DNA of 41,533 nucleotides from Candidatus Mcinerneyibacterium aminivorans (GCA_008086245.1 VSIX01000045.1:1-41533); one strand, 5' to 3'. Shown: positions 9,761-19,023, counted from the stretch's first letter. Notes: a model not told the origin generated them from the sequence alone. Numbers and translations are program-made.

Positions 9761-10732
9761 ATGAAAAAATATTTATTTATATTAATTTTATTATTCTTTG
9801 TTTTTAATATTTATTCGGTCTGTATTTTTGATATTAAAGGTAAGGGAGTCAAAAAAATTACCGAAAAAAAGTATCTTTATATACTTTCAAAAAATAATTA
9901 TTTAAATGTATATAAAAATGAAAAAACTATATTTAAGTATGCAGGGTATTCCCGAACCAATTACTATATAGCTGACAGATACTTATATATATGGGAAACC
10001 AGATATAATAAAACAATTTTAAAAATATTCGATATAGAAAAAGAGTTTGTCGAATTAAAAGAAATCAAGTACGATAAAAGATTGGAGTATATTTATAAAT
10101 CTAATGGCAAAATATATTTATTTTTTATACATGGTGGTATTATAGAGTCGAATAAACCATTAGCAATATCCAAATCAATAGATAGGATAAGTAAGCATCC
10201 ATTTTGGGATAGAAATTTTTACAATGTTAATAAAAAGCTAATTTTTTATTTTAACAAAAAATTCTATTTTTTTGAAAATGGAAATTTCATTCGGTTTCTT
10301 GAGATTCCAACCAATTATTATGAGATTAATAATGGATATATATTATATAAGAATAATGACTCAAAAATTGAGTTGTACAGTATTCTAAAAAGAAAAAAAA
10401 TTTTTTCCGCTGATATAAATAAGAAGTGGGAGAATGCAAATGTTCAAATAACTGAAAATAACAGAAAAATTAACATCTTTTTTGTTTTAAATAATGAAGT
10501 ATTATTTGTAAATAATGGAAATCAGGAGCATAAAAAATATGATAGTAAAGTCCTGTTTGTTGATTCTGATGGCAGGGTTATTACTGAAAAAGATGAATTG
10601 TTGAAAACTATTAAAGATAAAATTGATGAGATTCTTAAAATAGTAAAAGTAGGAAATCGGTACTATTTAGTTTCAGTTAATTATTCTTTTTTCAGTAATA
10701 AATATTATGTTATTCAAAAATATTCATTATAA
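9761..10732 (+). CDS. Exported protein of unknown function, possibly propeller-like
   Basis: No family recognised. The 323-residue protein begins with a clear signal peptide (MKKYLFILILLFFVFNIYS, then VC). The Cys at about residue 21 could be a lipid attachment site, but Val before it does not fit the usual lipobox, so I treat this as a cleaved signal. The mature part is basic and rich in Tyr, Asn and Lys, with short alternating hydrophobic strands (KYLYILSK, RYLYIWETRY, GKIYLFFIHGG, KFYFFENGNFIRF) that look like beta-propeller blades. It starts one base after the stop of the protease-barrel gene, which suggests translational coupling and a shared role at the cell surface. The ComEC-like gene follows after 12 bases. 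Confidence 0.7.
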   Translation: MKKYLFILILLFFVFNIYSVCIFDIKGKGVKKITEKKYLYILSKNNYLNVYKNEKTIFKYAGYSRTNYYIADRYLYIWETRYNKTILKIFDIEKEFVELKEIKYDKRLEYIYKSNGKIYLFFIHGGIIESNKPLAISKSIDRISKHPFWDRNFYNVNKKLIFYFNKKFYFFENGNFIRFLEIPTNYYEINNGYILYKNNDSKIELYSILKRKKIFSADINKKWENANVQITENNRKINIFFVLNNEVLFVNNGNQEHKKYDSKVLFVDSDGRVITEKDELLKTIKDKIDEILKIVKVGNRYYLVSVNYSFFSNKYYVIQKYSL

Positions 10733-10744
10733 TTCTAATATAAG

Positions 10745-11866
10745 ATGAATTTTAATAGATTGAAATATTATCCGGCAGTATTTTTTTTGCTTGCTGATAT
10801 TGCCGCTCTTTTAATTTTTAATAACTTCGTCGTTAGTAAATCATTTGTTATAGTTTTGGTAATTATATTTGGGTTATTTATAACCTACCGTGGTATTGAT
10901 GATATATTCAAACTTTTTACACTTTTTTTGCTGATGATATTTGTATTTCTTATTTATTATAAGTTTAAACCTGCAATGGAAATATCGATCAAATTGAATA
11001 TGGGGAAATATCTCTATGACAAAATGCAACTCTTTAACAAATTAGATAATTTTAATTTTTTAAATTCTATCATCCTTGGCAATAGGGAATTTCTTAAAAA
11101 TAGCATTAAAAATACTTTTAGCTTAACCGGCAGTTATCATTTTCTGGCAATAAGCGGCCTTCATTTTGGTATAGTAGCTTCAATATTTCATTTAAGTATG
11201 AGTTTTATTAGATCAAAGATTAAATATTATATAATAATAATAATTCTTTTTTTCTATTTAATAACTGTTAATTTTTATATATCTGCTTTTAGAGCATTTT
11301 TGATGATTTTCTTTTACTATTTGGGAAAAATATTTGAGAAGAAAACCTATTCATTAAATATATGGGCTTTATCTTCATTGGTATTATTACTTATAAATGC
11401 TAATTATATTAATCAGATTAGTTTTTGGATGAGTATTCTAGCAACCCTTGGAATTATATTATCTCTTGAATATATAGAAAAAATAGAAAATATTTTCTTT
11501 AAATTTTTGTTTATTTCGGTTTTTGCTCAGCTTTTTTTGTTACCTATATTACTTGTTTATTTTAATCATGTTAATATAATCTCTCCGCTTGTGAATACGG
11601 TAGGAATAATTTTTATATATCCTATTCTCTTCATTGGTTTTATACTTTTACTACCGCTACCGGTAGTTTCTTCTAAAGTTCTGGTTTTAGTAGTAGAAAA
11701 ACTTATCGAATATTTCATTTCTTTTGTTTCATTTTTTAATAAAGATATGTTTATTATAAACTTTGAATTAGATAAATATTATTTGTATTTTTATTATCTG
11801 GGTATAATAAGCTTATTTTTCTACCTTAAATATATCATCAAAAGTAGCCAGAAAGAGAATTTTTGA
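10745..11866 (+). CDS. comEC: ComEC/Rec2-type DNA uptake channel, competence domain only
   Basis: Integral membrane protein of the ComEC/Rec2 competence family, which carries single-stranded DNA across the inner membrane during transformation. The diagnostic segment is ILGNREFL...GSYHFLAISGLHFGI (about residues 116-144), typical of the Pfam Competence domain. About ten hydrophobic helices follow. The protein has only 373 residues, whereas full ComEC has about 700-800: the N-terminal OB domain is short or missing (only about 75 residues precede the core) and the C-terminal metallo-beta-lactamase-like domain is absent. The C-terminus overlaps the convergent M28 gene by 54 bases. No Shine-Dalgarno is evident. 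DprA and a type IV pilin elsewhere in the window support a competence role. Confidence 0.8.
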   Translation: MNFNRLKYYPAVFFLLADIAALLIFNNFVVSKSFVIVLVIIFGLFITYRGIDDIFKLFTLFLLMIFVFLIYYKFKPAMEISIKLNMGKYLYDKMQLFNKLDNFNFLNSIILGNREFLKNSIKNTFSLTGSYHFLAISGLHFGIVASIFHLSMSFIRSKIKYYIIIIILFFYLITVNFYISAFRAFLMIFFYYLGKIFEKKTYSLNIWALSSLVLLLINANYINQISFWMSILATLGIILSLEYIEKIENIFFKFLFISVFAQLFLLPILLVYFNHVNIISPLVNTVGIIFIYPILFIGFILLLPLPVVSSKVLVLVVEKLIEYFISFVSFFNKDMFIINFELDKYYLYFYYLGIISLFFYLKYIIKSSQKENF

Positions 11867-13279
11867 AATTCTATTTATACCTTTAAAATTCAAATTTTCC
11901 CTGCTGTCCTGTAAAGTGTTTTTAAGTTTCAAATCAGGTGAGTAAATGTAAAGAGATGGGATGTTTCGTTCAGCAAAAAGTTTCTCCTCTGCATAACCGG
12001 AATGTGAAACGCTGAAATCCAGTTTTATATTAAATGTTTTATTTGCAAGATCAAACTTTTCATAAAGTTTGGGATAATCCAGGCCGCCTCCCAGTTCAAA
12101 AAAGTGAGATGAGGCTCCGATGTTGGATAATTTAATCATATACCTGGTGTTCAAGCTGCTAAATTTCTGTGTATCCAATAATTGTTTCCCTCCGATCAAA
12201 CCTTTTTCTTTCCCTGAAAATATTACAAAATATATATTATTTTTTCTATTATATTTTTCTATAGATGATATTTTTTCAGCCAGATTTAATAAACATAACA
12301 CACTGGAAGTATTGTAAACTATATTTTTATAATAAATTTTCTCTGTTTGTTTTCCCATTCCATCAAGGTGAGTTGTGAAAAGTATATTATTTGCTTTTTG
12401 CGGATTTTTGATATTTGCCGGTAAATAACCTATAATATTCATGGTTTTTCTTCTTTTATATTCCATGGGAATTGACATAGCAATTTTGCTTTGTAAAGAA
12501 AATGAATAGGGCTCATTAGAGCTTATTATATCATTTCTTATAGCAGTAAAATTTATGCTATCTTCCTTTAGAAACAAGTTTAGCCTGTTGAAAGGTAGTA
12601 TTAACTGTGGAAAATTACTCAAATCAATAAATTCAGGCAAATAAGCGGTGTTTTGGATTTCTTTTGTACTGAAACTTTCTGAATCAAGATAAATTATACC
12701 TTTTGCACCGTAACTTTTAGCAATATAGGATCTATAATATAAATTTGAATATTCAGGATTGTTTATTAAAAATTCTTTAGGAAGATTTTTAAAAGCAATT
12801 ACAACTTTGTTTTCCACATTCACAGATTTATAATCATCATATCTATCCTCCCCGTTTGAGATACCGAATCCTACAAAAACCAACTCGGAATTTTTTATAT
12901 TACCATTTCCAGATGTCATTGAGACTATGTAATCTTTTCCTGCCTGGAGATGATTATTATTTATCCATACCTGGGGAATATCGGATAATACTCCTGTATT
13001 AATAGAAAAGTTTTGAAAATAAGTTTTAAGAAAGGGTGCTTTTTTTAAATTCAGCAGGTCAAATTTATATGCAATGTAATCGGCAGCAAAATTGAACTCA
13101 TTAGTTCCTGGATAGAGCCCCTTGGTATTTTCGTTAGCCAGATTATATAGATTTTCCTTAATTGAATTAACATCGTTGAATTTAGTAAGATATTTTCGTT
13201 TGTAATCAAATATATCTTTTTGTGAACATGAAAAAAATAATAAAAGAATTAATATAAAAAGAACTTGATTTTTTTTCAT
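11813..13279 (-). CDS. M28-family-like lipoprotein with PA-type insert, probably catalytically dead
   Basis: Exported lipoprotein candidate of 488 residues: signal MKKNQVLFILILLLFFSC with the lipid-attachment Cys at 18. A protease-associated (PA)-like domain spans about 130-230 (ELVFVGFGI, NKVVIAFKNLP, GAKGIIYLDS), followed by an M28 Zn-peptidase-like fold from about 278 (MNIIGYLP, ILFTTHLDG, FSGKEKGLIGGK). Of the usual two-zinc site, only His304 and Glu358 are seen. The bridging Asp position reads YNTSSV instead of (D)DNASG, the general-base Glu is Lys357, the next Asp is replaced in KLSNIG (S385), and the final His is absent from YIYSPDLKL. A binding or scaffold role is therefore more likely than aminopeptidase activity. 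It is transcribed alone from a leaderless-type promoter and converges with comEC. Confidence 0.78.
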   Translation of the reverse strand: MKKNQVLFILILLLFFSCSQKDIFDYKRKYLTKFNDVNSIKENLYNLANENTKGLYPGTNEFNFAADYIAYKFDLLNLKKAPFLKTYFQNFSINTGVLSDIPQVWINNNHLQAGKDYIVSMTSGNGNIKNSELVFVGFGISNGEDRYDDYKSVNVENKVVIAFKNLPKEFLINNPEYSNLYYRSYIAKSYGAKGIIYLDSESFSTKEIQNTAYLPEFIDLSNFPQLILPFNRLNLFLKEDSINFTAIRNDIISSNEPYSFSLQSKIAMSIPMEYKRRKTMNIIGYLPANIKNPQKANNILFTTHLDGMGKQTEKIYYKNIVYNTSSVLCLLNLAEKISSIEKYNRKNNIYFVIFSGKEKGLIGGKQLLDTQKFSSLNTRYMIKLSNIGASSHFFELGGGLDYPKLYEKFDLANKTFNIKLDFSVSHSGYAEEKLFAERNIPSLYIYSPDLKLKNTLQDSRENLNFKGINRISKILFLATFDDIFKVEK

Positions 13280-13285
13280 AAGTAA

Positions 13286-13313
13286 ATTATAAATAATTAG
13301 GAGTTCATTTCAA
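13286..13313 (-). promoter_or_regulatory. Promoter of the M28-like gene, leaderless type
   Basis: On the minus strand: TTGAAA (13313-13308), a 16-base spacer, and a perfect TATAAT (13291-13286). Six bases (TTACTT) separate the -10 box from the ATG at 13279, so the predicted transcription start is the start codon itself. No Shine-Dalgarno is present. Confidence 0.75.
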
Positions 13314-13350
13314 GAATTAAATATTTTCAATTTTAATAGGGAGGACAAAA

Positions 13351-14271
13351 ATGTTTTTAATTACAGGTGGTTGTGGATTTATTGGTTCACATATTGCTAC
13401 AGAATTAGTAAAAAGAAATGAAGATGTTAAAATTATTGATAATTTAACCACTGGAAAGATGGAAAATATTGAACACATTATTGAAGATGTTAAGTTTATT
13501 GAAGGTGACATTAGAAATTTAGAATTGTTAGAAAAAGAATTAAGAGATGTGGATTATATTTTTCATGAAGCTGCAATGGTTTCTGTAGTAAAATCGGTGG
13601 AAAATCCCCTGCTATGCAATGAAATTAATACAACTGGTACTCTAAATCTTCTGCAGGCAGCCCATAAAAATGGTGTAAAAAAGGTGATAATGGCTTCATC
13701 TGCTGCAATTTATGGTGATGATCCCGAGCTTCCTAAAAGGGAAGATATGTTAAGAACCCCGCTTTCTCCTTATGCGGCAAGTAAGATATCTCTAGAGGAT
13801 TATGGTAAAATATATAATGAGATTTATGATTTAAATACAGTGTCTTTAAGATATTTTAATGTTTATGGACCCCGACAGGACCCTTCTTCCTCTTATTCCG
13901 GAGTATTATCAATTTTTTCCAATGAGTTTATGAACCCCGATCCGGAACTAACCATTTATGGAGATGGTAAACAGACAAGAGATTTTGTCTTCATTAAGGA
14001 TGTAGTTGAAGCAAATATGCTAGCTTTAAAAAGAAATGAAATGAATGGGAAAATATATAATGTTGCCTGCAATAAACAGAATTCACTGCTGGAAATTATT
14101 CAAATAATGGAAGAAATTACAGATAAAAAGGCACAAATCAACTATGAAATGAGAAGAAAAGGGGACATAAAATATTCCTATGCAGATATTAGCAGAATAA
14201 AAAAACACGGATTTGCCCCTCAGTATTCAATAAAAGAGGGATTAAAAAAATATTTTAATTCACTACTATAG
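13351..14271 (+). CDS. NAD-dependent nucleotide-sugar epimerase (GalE/WbpP type)
   Basis: Extended short-chain dehydrogenase of 306 residues, most like UDP-glucose or UDP-N-acetylglucosamine 4-epimerases. The NAD-binding GGCGFIGSH is at residues 6-14, with acidic D30 after the second strand. The catalytic Ser is in ASSAAIYG (S116/S117) and the YxxxK pair is Tyr141/Lys145 (YAASK). The segment RYFNVYGPRQDPSSSYSGV is typical of WbpP/Gne-like epimerases acting on HexNAc sugars. The product would feed surface polysaccharide or LPS synthesis, consistent with the glycosyltransferases further on. The start ATG has GGGAGG seven bases upstream. It is divergent from the M28-like gene across 71 bases and is followed by the heat-shock operon 78 bases later. 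Exact sugar specificity is not readable. Confidence 0.88.
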   Translation: MFLITGGCGFIGSHIATELVKRNEDVKIIDNLTTGKMENIEHIIEDVKFIEGDIRNLELLEKELRDVDYIFHEAAMVSVVKSVENPLLCNEINTTGTLNLLQAAHKNGVKKVIMASSAAIYGDDPELPKREDMLRTPLSPYAASKISLEDYGKIYNEIYDLNTVSLRYFNVYGPRQDPSSSYSGVLSIFSNEFMNPDPELTIYGDGKQTRDFVFIKDVVEANMLALKRNEMNGKIYNVACNKQNSLLEIIQIMEEITDKKAQINYEMRRKGDIKYSYADISRIKKHGFAPQYSIKEGLKKYFNSLL

Positions 14272-14291
14272 GCGAGAAAATATAAGAAAAC

Positions 14292-14320
14292 TTGACAAGA
14301 AAAAGTTTATATGTTAACTT
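14292..14320 (+). promoter_or_regulatory. Heat-shock operon promoter
   Basis: Perfect -35 TTGACA (14292-14297), a 17-base spacer and a poor -10 TAACTT (14315-14320) rescued by an upstream TG (14312-14313, extended -10). The predicted start is near 14327, inside the CIRCE element, so bound HrcA would block RNA polymerase. Confidence 0.65.
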
Positions 14321-14321
14321 T

Positions 14322-14348
14322 TTAGCAGTCGTGAAGAGGGAGTGCTAA
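14322..14348 (+). promoter_or_regulatory. CIRCE operator (HrcA binding site)
   Basis: TTAGCAGTC, nine bases, GAGTGCTAA. The consensus is TTAGCACTC-N9-GAGTGCTAA, so there is one mismatch (C to G at position 7 of the left arm). The Shine-Dalgarno of hrcA (AGAGGGAG, 14335-14342) lies within the spacer and right arm, and the ATG is one base past the element. As RNA the arms could also pair and hide the ribosome binding site. Confidence 0.92.
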
Positions 14349-14349
14349 A

Positions 14350-15381
14350 ATGAACAAGTATGATGATTTGAGTGATAGAGAAAAGGCTGTTTTAATTAGT
14401 ACAGTAGTAGAATATATTAAAAAGGGAAAGCCTGTTAGCTCAAGTACTTTATCCAATGATTATACAATCAATGTGTCATCGGCAACTATTAGAAATGTAT
14501 TAGCTCAGCTTGAAGATGATGGATATGTTTATCAACCTCACGTATCGGCCGGAAGGATTCCTACCGATAAGGGCTATAGGTTTTATGTTGACAATTCTAT
14601 TTTTTATCATGATTTATCTTTTGAGGAAAAAAGAAAAATTAGAAATTTCTCACAAAAAAGGATATTAAAACTTGATAAATTGCTGAATCAAATATCAAAG
14701 ATGCTATCTCAGATTTCCAGTAAAATTGGAGTATCTGTTTTACCACATATGCAGTATGATAAAATTAAATGTATTAAAATTGTTCCGGTAACAAAATCAA
14801 AAATGTTTGCTGTAATTATCACCAAATCGGGATTTGTTAGAGAGGAATTGTTTCAGCTGGAAAATAGTATTCATTTAAGCAGAGATTTTATTCAAAAGGT
14901 AAATAACTACCTGGAAAGAAAAATTTGTAATGTGAAGATAAATGAAGCAAAAAACATTTTAAAAAAGGATAAAATGATTACCAATTACAAATTTTTATAT
15001 GAAGTAATTTTTGATAAATTAATGAGAACGACGGTTAAAGATAGCAATATATATATTAAAGGTTTAACCAATTATTTGAAATACGATAAATCTTCGGAAT
15101 TGATAGAGGTTTTTGAGCAGGGTATTATTGATAATATAATAAAAAATGAAAAGAATTTTAATTCACAAAAATTAATGATTAAAATTGGCCATGAAAATAA
15201 AGTTAAATATTTAAACGATTACTCTCTTATCTCAAAAAGTGTAGATATTGATGAGAATCTGGATATCAAAATAGCTCTTTTAGGGGAAAAAAGGGTGGAT
15301 TACGGGAAAATGATATCGATATTAGAATATACTGCTAATATTTTAAAAGAAAAATTTAACAGGGAGGAAATGTATGACTGA
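14350..15381 (+). CDS. hrcA: Heat-inducible transcription repressor HrcA
   Basis: Repressor of class I heat-shock genes that binds CIRCE and needs the GroE chaperonin for activity in studied bacteria. The 343-residue protein has the family's N-terminal winged helix: SSATIRNVLAQLEDDGYV followed by QPHVSAGRIPTDKGYRFYVD (about residues 38-77), which is diagnostic. The rest is the dimerisation/GAF-like domain, normal in length. The start ATG follows AGAGGGAG by seven bases, within the CIRCE element, so it regulates itself. Its last eight bases overlap grpE, implying translational coupling. groES/groEL are not in this window, so a second CIRCE is expected elsewhere in the genome. Confidence 0.97.
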   Translation: MNKYDDLSDREKAVLISTVVEYIKKGKPVSSSTLSNDYTINVSSATIRNVLAQLEDDGYVYQPHVSAGRIPTDKGYRFYVDNSIFYHDLSFEEKRKIRNFSQKRILKLDKLLNQISKMLSQISSKIGVSVLPHMQYDKIKCIKIVPVTKSKMFAVIITKSGFVREELFQLENSIHLSRDFIQKVNNYLERKICNVKINEAKNILKKDKMITNYKFLYEVIFDKLMRTTVKDSNIYIKGLTNYLKYDKSSELIEVFEQGIIDNIIKNEKNFNSQKLMIKIGHENKVKYLNDYSLISKSVDIDENLDIKIALLGEKRVDYGKMISILEYTANILKEKFNREEMYD

Positions 15382-16021
15382 AAAGGAAAAAAAAGAAAAC
15401 ACAAAAAATCAGGAAAATGAAATAAATGAAAAGACTGATAAGGATGAAAAGAACTCTAAAAAAAAGGAAAAATTAAAGGATAAAATCAGGAAACTAGAAG
15501 AGAAAAAGCAAAAACTTGAAGAAAGAAATAAACAATTAAAAGAAGAAAAAGATAATTTATTTAATAAATTAAATAGAGTAATGGCTGATTTTGAAAATTA
15601 TAAAAAGAGGATGAAAAAGGAAAAAAGTGAAGTTATCAAATCTGCTAATAAGGATTTGATATTGGATATTTTACCTGTACTCGACAATCTTGAACTGGCT
15701 GTGGAAAACAAAGATCAGCAGGATAAAAAGAAGGCCTATGAAAAGGTTGTTGAAGGAGTACAAATGGTAATAAAACAATTTATGAAGGTGTTAAAAAATT
15801 ATGGGGTTGAAACGATAGATGCTGTTGGAGGAGCTTTTGATCCTAATTTCCATGAAGCTTTAATGATGGTTGAAGATGAAGGAGACCACGAAGAAGAGGA
15901 GTTAGTAGTAGAAGAATTTCAAAAAGGATATATGTTAAAGGATAAAGTTATTAGACCGGCGAAGGTTAAGGTTTCAAAGAAAAAAGATAAAAACCAAAAG
16001 GAGGATGATTCTAATGAGTAA
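15374..16021 (+). CDS. grpE: Nucleotide exchange factor GrpE
   Basis: Co-chaperone that releases ADP from DnaK. The 215-residue protein has a long, extremely charged Lys/Glu N-terminal coiled coil (residues about 1-90), then the GrpE head: [45 protein letters not shown] and [15 protein letters not shown] are classic family motifs. The C-terminus is Lys-rich. The ATG has GGGAGG six bases upstream and lies within the end of hrcA; the stop overlaps the start of dnaK by eight bases. This tight hrcA-grpE-dnaK arrangement couples translation of the three products. Confidence 0.97.
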   Translation: MTEKEKKENTKNQENEINEKTDKDEKNSKKKEKLKDKIRKLEEKKQKLEERNKQLKEEKDNLFNKLNRVMADFENYKKRMKKEKSEVIKSANKDLILDILPVLDNLELAVENKDQQDKKKAYEKVVEGVQMVIKQFMKVLKNYGVETIDAVGGAFDPNFHEALMMVEDEGDHEEEELVVEEFQKGYMLKDKVIRPAKVKVSKKKDKNQKEDDSNE

Positions 16022-17921
16022 AATTATAGGTATAGATCTGGGTACAACTAATTCCGCTGTATCTGTTATGGAAGGAGGAGAACCAACAATCATTGTAAAT
16101 TCTGAAGGAAATAGAGTTACACCTTCAGTTGTTGCTTTTAAGGAAGATGAAAGATTGGTAGGTGAAATAGCCAAAAGACAGGCTGTTACAAATCCTCAGA
16201 ATACTATCACTTCCATTAAGAGGTTTATGGGAAGATTTATTGATGAGGTTAAAGAAGAAAAAGGAATGGTATCATATAAAGTAAAAAAAGGGCCGAATGA
16301 TGTTGTCGCAGTTGAAGTAGGTGATAAGGATTATACACCGCCTGAAATTTCCGCTATGATACTTAGAAAACTTAAAGAAGAAGCTGAAAATTATCTGGGA
16401 GAAGAGGTAAAAGAGGCAGTTATTACAGTACCAGCTTATTTTAATGATAGGCAGAGACAGGCGACAAAAGATGCTGGTAAGATTGCAGGCCTTGAAGTAA
16501 AAAGAATTGTAAATGAGCCAACTGCTGCTTCACTGGCTTATGGTTTGCAGAAGGGACATGCTCATACAATAGCTGTATATGATTTAGGAGGTGGAACATT
16601 TGATATTTCCATTCTGGAACTGGGAGATGGAGTTTTAGAAGTTCTTTCTACTAATGGAAACACGCATCTTGGAGGAGACAACTTTGACCAGCTATTGGTT
16701 GATTATATAGCAGATGAATTTAAAAAAATAGAAGGTATTGATTTAAGAGAAGATAAAATGGCACTTCAAAGATTAAAAGATGCAGCAGAAAAAGCTAAGA
16801 TGGAACTTTCTTCATCAAAGAAAACAAATGTTAATTTACCTTTTGTTACAGCCGATCAAAACGGTCCAAAACATCTGGATATAGATATTACTAGAGCTAC
16901 TTTTGAAAATTTAATAATGGATCTTGTTGAGTCTTCTTTTGATCCATGTAAAACAGCTTTAAATGATGCTGATTTGAATAAATCAGATATTGATGAAGTT
17001 ATTTTAGTTGGTGGGTCAACAAGAATTCCTCTGGTACAGCAGAAAGTTGAAGAGTTTTTTAATAAGAAACCAAATTTAAAAGTAAACCCGGATGAAGCAG
17101 TTTCATTAGGTGCTGCTGTGCAGGCTGGAATACTTTCTGGTGAAGGAGAGCTTAAAGATATGGTTCTTCTTGATGTAACTCCTTTGACACTTGGTGTGGA
17201 AACACTGGGTGGAGTAATGACACCTTTAATTGAGAAAAATACAACAATACCGGCTAGAAAGAAAAAAGTATTTACAACTGCTCAGGACAATCAAACTGCG
17301 GTAGATATACATGTACTTCAGGGAGAAAGGTCAATGGCTAAAGACAATCAAACTCTGGGTAGATTCCAGCTAACAGGAATACCTCCAGCTAAAAGAGGAG
17401 TACCGCAAATCGAAGTTGCTTTTGATATAGATGCAAATGGCATTTTAAATGTTAGTGCTAAGGATCTGGGTACAGGTAAAGAGCAAAATATTGTTATAAA
17501 GTCTACATCAGGATTATCAGAAGAAGAAATTGAACAGATGAAAAAAGAAGCTGAAGAACACGCAGAAGAAGATCAGAAGAAAAAACAGTTAATTGAAGCT
17601 AAAAATAAAGCTGAAAGTACTATTTACAGCATACAGCAATCTCTTGAAGAATACGGAGACAAAATAAGCAAAGATGAAAAAAAGAAAATTGAAGATAAAA
17701 TTGATGAATTGAAAGAAGTAATGGAATCAGATGATCTGGATAAAATAAATGATAAAATTGAAGAACTACAGGAAGCTTCATACAATCTTGCTCAGGAAGT
17801 TTATCAGGATACACAGCAACAGGCTGGTCCTCAGGGTCCTCAGGGTGAACAGGACGCTAATGGGAAAAAAGATGATAATGATGAGGATGTAGAAGAAGCA
17901 GATTATGAAGAAGTAGACTAA
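16014..17921 (+). CDS. dnaK: Chaperone DnaK (Hsp70)
   Basis: ATP-dependent Hsp70 chaperone, 635 residues. Visible motifs: [12 protein letters not shown] at the N-terminus, [56 protein letters not shown], the linker [14 protein letters not shown] before the substrate-binding domain, and a Gln/Gly-rich, acidic tail ending DYEEVD. I chose the ATG at 16014: it is nine bases from the ribosome binding site AAGGAGG (15998-16004), whereas the in-frame ATG at 16005 abuts that site, and [10 protein letters not shown] is the family's normal N-terminus. The gene overlaps grpE by eight bases and is followed by dnaJ after 15 bases. Confidence 0.98.
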   Translation: MSKIIGIDLGTTNSAVSVMEGGEPTIIVNSEGNRVTPSVVAFKEDERLVGEIAKRQAVTNPQNTITSIKRFMGRFIDEVKEEKGMVSYKVKKGPNDVVAVEVGDKDYTPPEISAMILRKLKEEAENYLGEEVKEAVITVPAYFNDRQRQATKDAGKIAGLEVKRIVNEPTAASLAYGLQKGHAHTIAVYDLGGGTFDISILELGDGVLEVLSTNGNTHLGGDNFDQLLVDYIADEFKKIEGIDLREDKMALQRLKDAAEKAKMELSSSKKTNVNLPFVTADQNGPKHLDIDITRATFENLIMDLVESSFDPCKTALNDADLNKSDIDEVILVGGSTRIPLVQQKVEEFFNKKPNLKVNPDEAVSLGAAVQAGILSGEGELKDMVLLDVTPLTLGVETLGGVMTPLIEKNTTIPARKKKVFTTAQDNQTAVDIHVLQGERSMAKDNQTLGRFQLTGIPPAKRGVPQIEVAFDIDANGILNVSAKDLGTGKEQNIVIKSTSGLSEEEIEQMKKEAEEHAEEDQKKKQLIEAKNKAESTIYSIQQSLEEYGDKISKDEKKKIEDKIDELKEVMESDDLDKINDKIEELQEASYNLAQEVYQDTQQQAGPQGPQGEQDANGKKDDNDEDVEEADYEEVD

Positions 17922-17936
17922 TAGGGATATTATTTT

Positions 17937-19022
17937 ATGTCAAAAAAAGATTATTACGAGGTATTAGGTGTAGATAGAGATGCTTCTCAGGATGAGATAA
18001 AAAAGGCTTATAGAAAATTAGCCAGAAAATATCACCCGGATAAAAATCCGGGTGATGAAAAGGCTGAAGAGAAATTTAAAGAAATTACTGAAGCATATCA
18101 GGTATTGAGCGATCCCCAGAAAAGAAAAAAGTATGATCAATTTGGTCATTCGGGAGTTGACCAGGAAGGGTTCAACTTTAATAGGGGAAATTACTCGGAT
18201 TTCGGAGATCTAGGAGATATTTTCGGTGATTTGTTTGGTGATTTTTTCGACCAGGGTTTTGGTGGAGGCCGCTCCAGGAGGGGCAGTTCAAGAACAAGAA
18301 GAGGTGAAAAAGGAAGAGATCTAAGATATAAATTAACAGTAGATTTCGAAGAAGCTGTTTTTGGAACTTCAAAGTCAATAAAGTTTACAAAAATGATTGA
18401 ATGTACCGAATGTAATGGTACCGGTGCTGCAGGTGGTGCTAAACCCAGTACCTGTAACAAGTGTAATGGTACCGGACAGGTGAAAATGAGCAGAGGTTTT
18501 TTCGTGATGCGACAAACCTGCCCAAAATGTGGCGGTACAGGACAAATTATAAAGGATAAATGCTCCAGATGCAGCGGTTCCGGTAGAATAAGAGATACAA
18601 AAGAGCTGGAGATAAAAATCCCTGCAGGTGTAGACAACGGTTCCATTTTAAAACTCAATGGTGAAGGTGAAGCCGGAAGAAATGGAGGACCTCCGGGAGA
18701 TTTGTATGTTGAAATTACTGTTAATAAACACTCCTATTTTGAAAGAGATGGAAATGATATTAAAACTGAGATACATATATCCTATCCGGAAGCTGTTCTT
18801 GGAACAAAAAAGAAAATAAGAACTTTAGATGGACGGGCCGAACTTAAAATTCCACCTGGAACAAAAAGCGGAAAAATATTTAGGATGAGAAACAAGGGAG
18901 TTCAAAGTTTAAATTCAAATAAAAGAGGAGATCAGTTAGTTAAGGTTATTGTGGATATTCCTAATAAAGTATCAAAAAAAGCTGAAAATTTACTTAAAGA
19001 ATTGGAAAATGAATTAAAATGA
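17937..19022 (+). CDS. dnaJ: Chaperone DnaJ (Hsp40, class A)
   Basis: J-domain co-chaperone that delivers substrates to DnaK and stimulates its ATPase. The 361 residues contain the J domain (1-70) with HPD at 33-35, a Gly/Phe-rich region with an Arg/Ser segment (about 76-125), four CxxCxGxG zinc-binding repeats ([32 protein letters not shown]), and the two C-terminal substrate-binding barrels. All key residues are present. The start ATG is 15 bases after dnaK, with TAGGGAT upstream. An exact 11-bp inverted repeat lies in the codons of HPDKNPGD. No terminator is seen after the stop; the pilin promoter begins one base later. Confidence 0.97.
   Translation: MSKKDYYEVLGVDRDASQDEIKKAYRKLARKYHPDKNPGDEKAEEKFKEITEAYQVLSDPQKRKKYDQFGHSGVDQEGFNFNRGNYSDFGDLGDIFGDLFGDFFDQGFGGGRSRRGSSRTRRGEKGRDLRYKLTVDFEEAVFGTSKSIKFTKMIECTECNGTGAAGGAKPSTCNKCNGTGQVKMSRGFFVMRQTCPKCGGTGQIIKDKCSRCSGSGRIRDTKELEIKIPAGVDNGSILKLNGEGEAGRNGGPPGDLYVEITVNKHSYFERDGNDIKTEIHISYPEAVLGTKKKIRTLDGRAELKIPPGTKSGKIFRMRNKGVQSLNSNKRGDQLVKVIVDIPNKVSKKAENLLKELENELK
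18031..18056 (+). repeat. Perfect 11-bp inverted repeat inside dnaJ
   Basis: Arms 18031-18041 (ATCACCCGGAT) and 18046-18056 (ATCCGGGTGAT) are exact reverse complements with a four-base AAAA loop. It covers the HPDKNPGD codons of the J domain. As RNA it would be an unusually stable hairpin for this AT-rich genome. Constraint from the protein motif may explain it. Confidence 0.85.
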
Positions 19023-19023
19023 C

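Noticed and set aside
10728-10745. TATAAT/TCTAAT boxes just before comEC that might form a leaderless promoter.
   Set aside because: No acceptable -35 at 16-18 bases; the first overlaps the upstream stop codon and the second is five, not six, bases from the ATG.
16005-16013. Upstream in-frame ATG as the dnaK start.
   Set aside because: It abuts the Shine-Dalgarno and adds residues before the universal [10 protein letters not shown] start.
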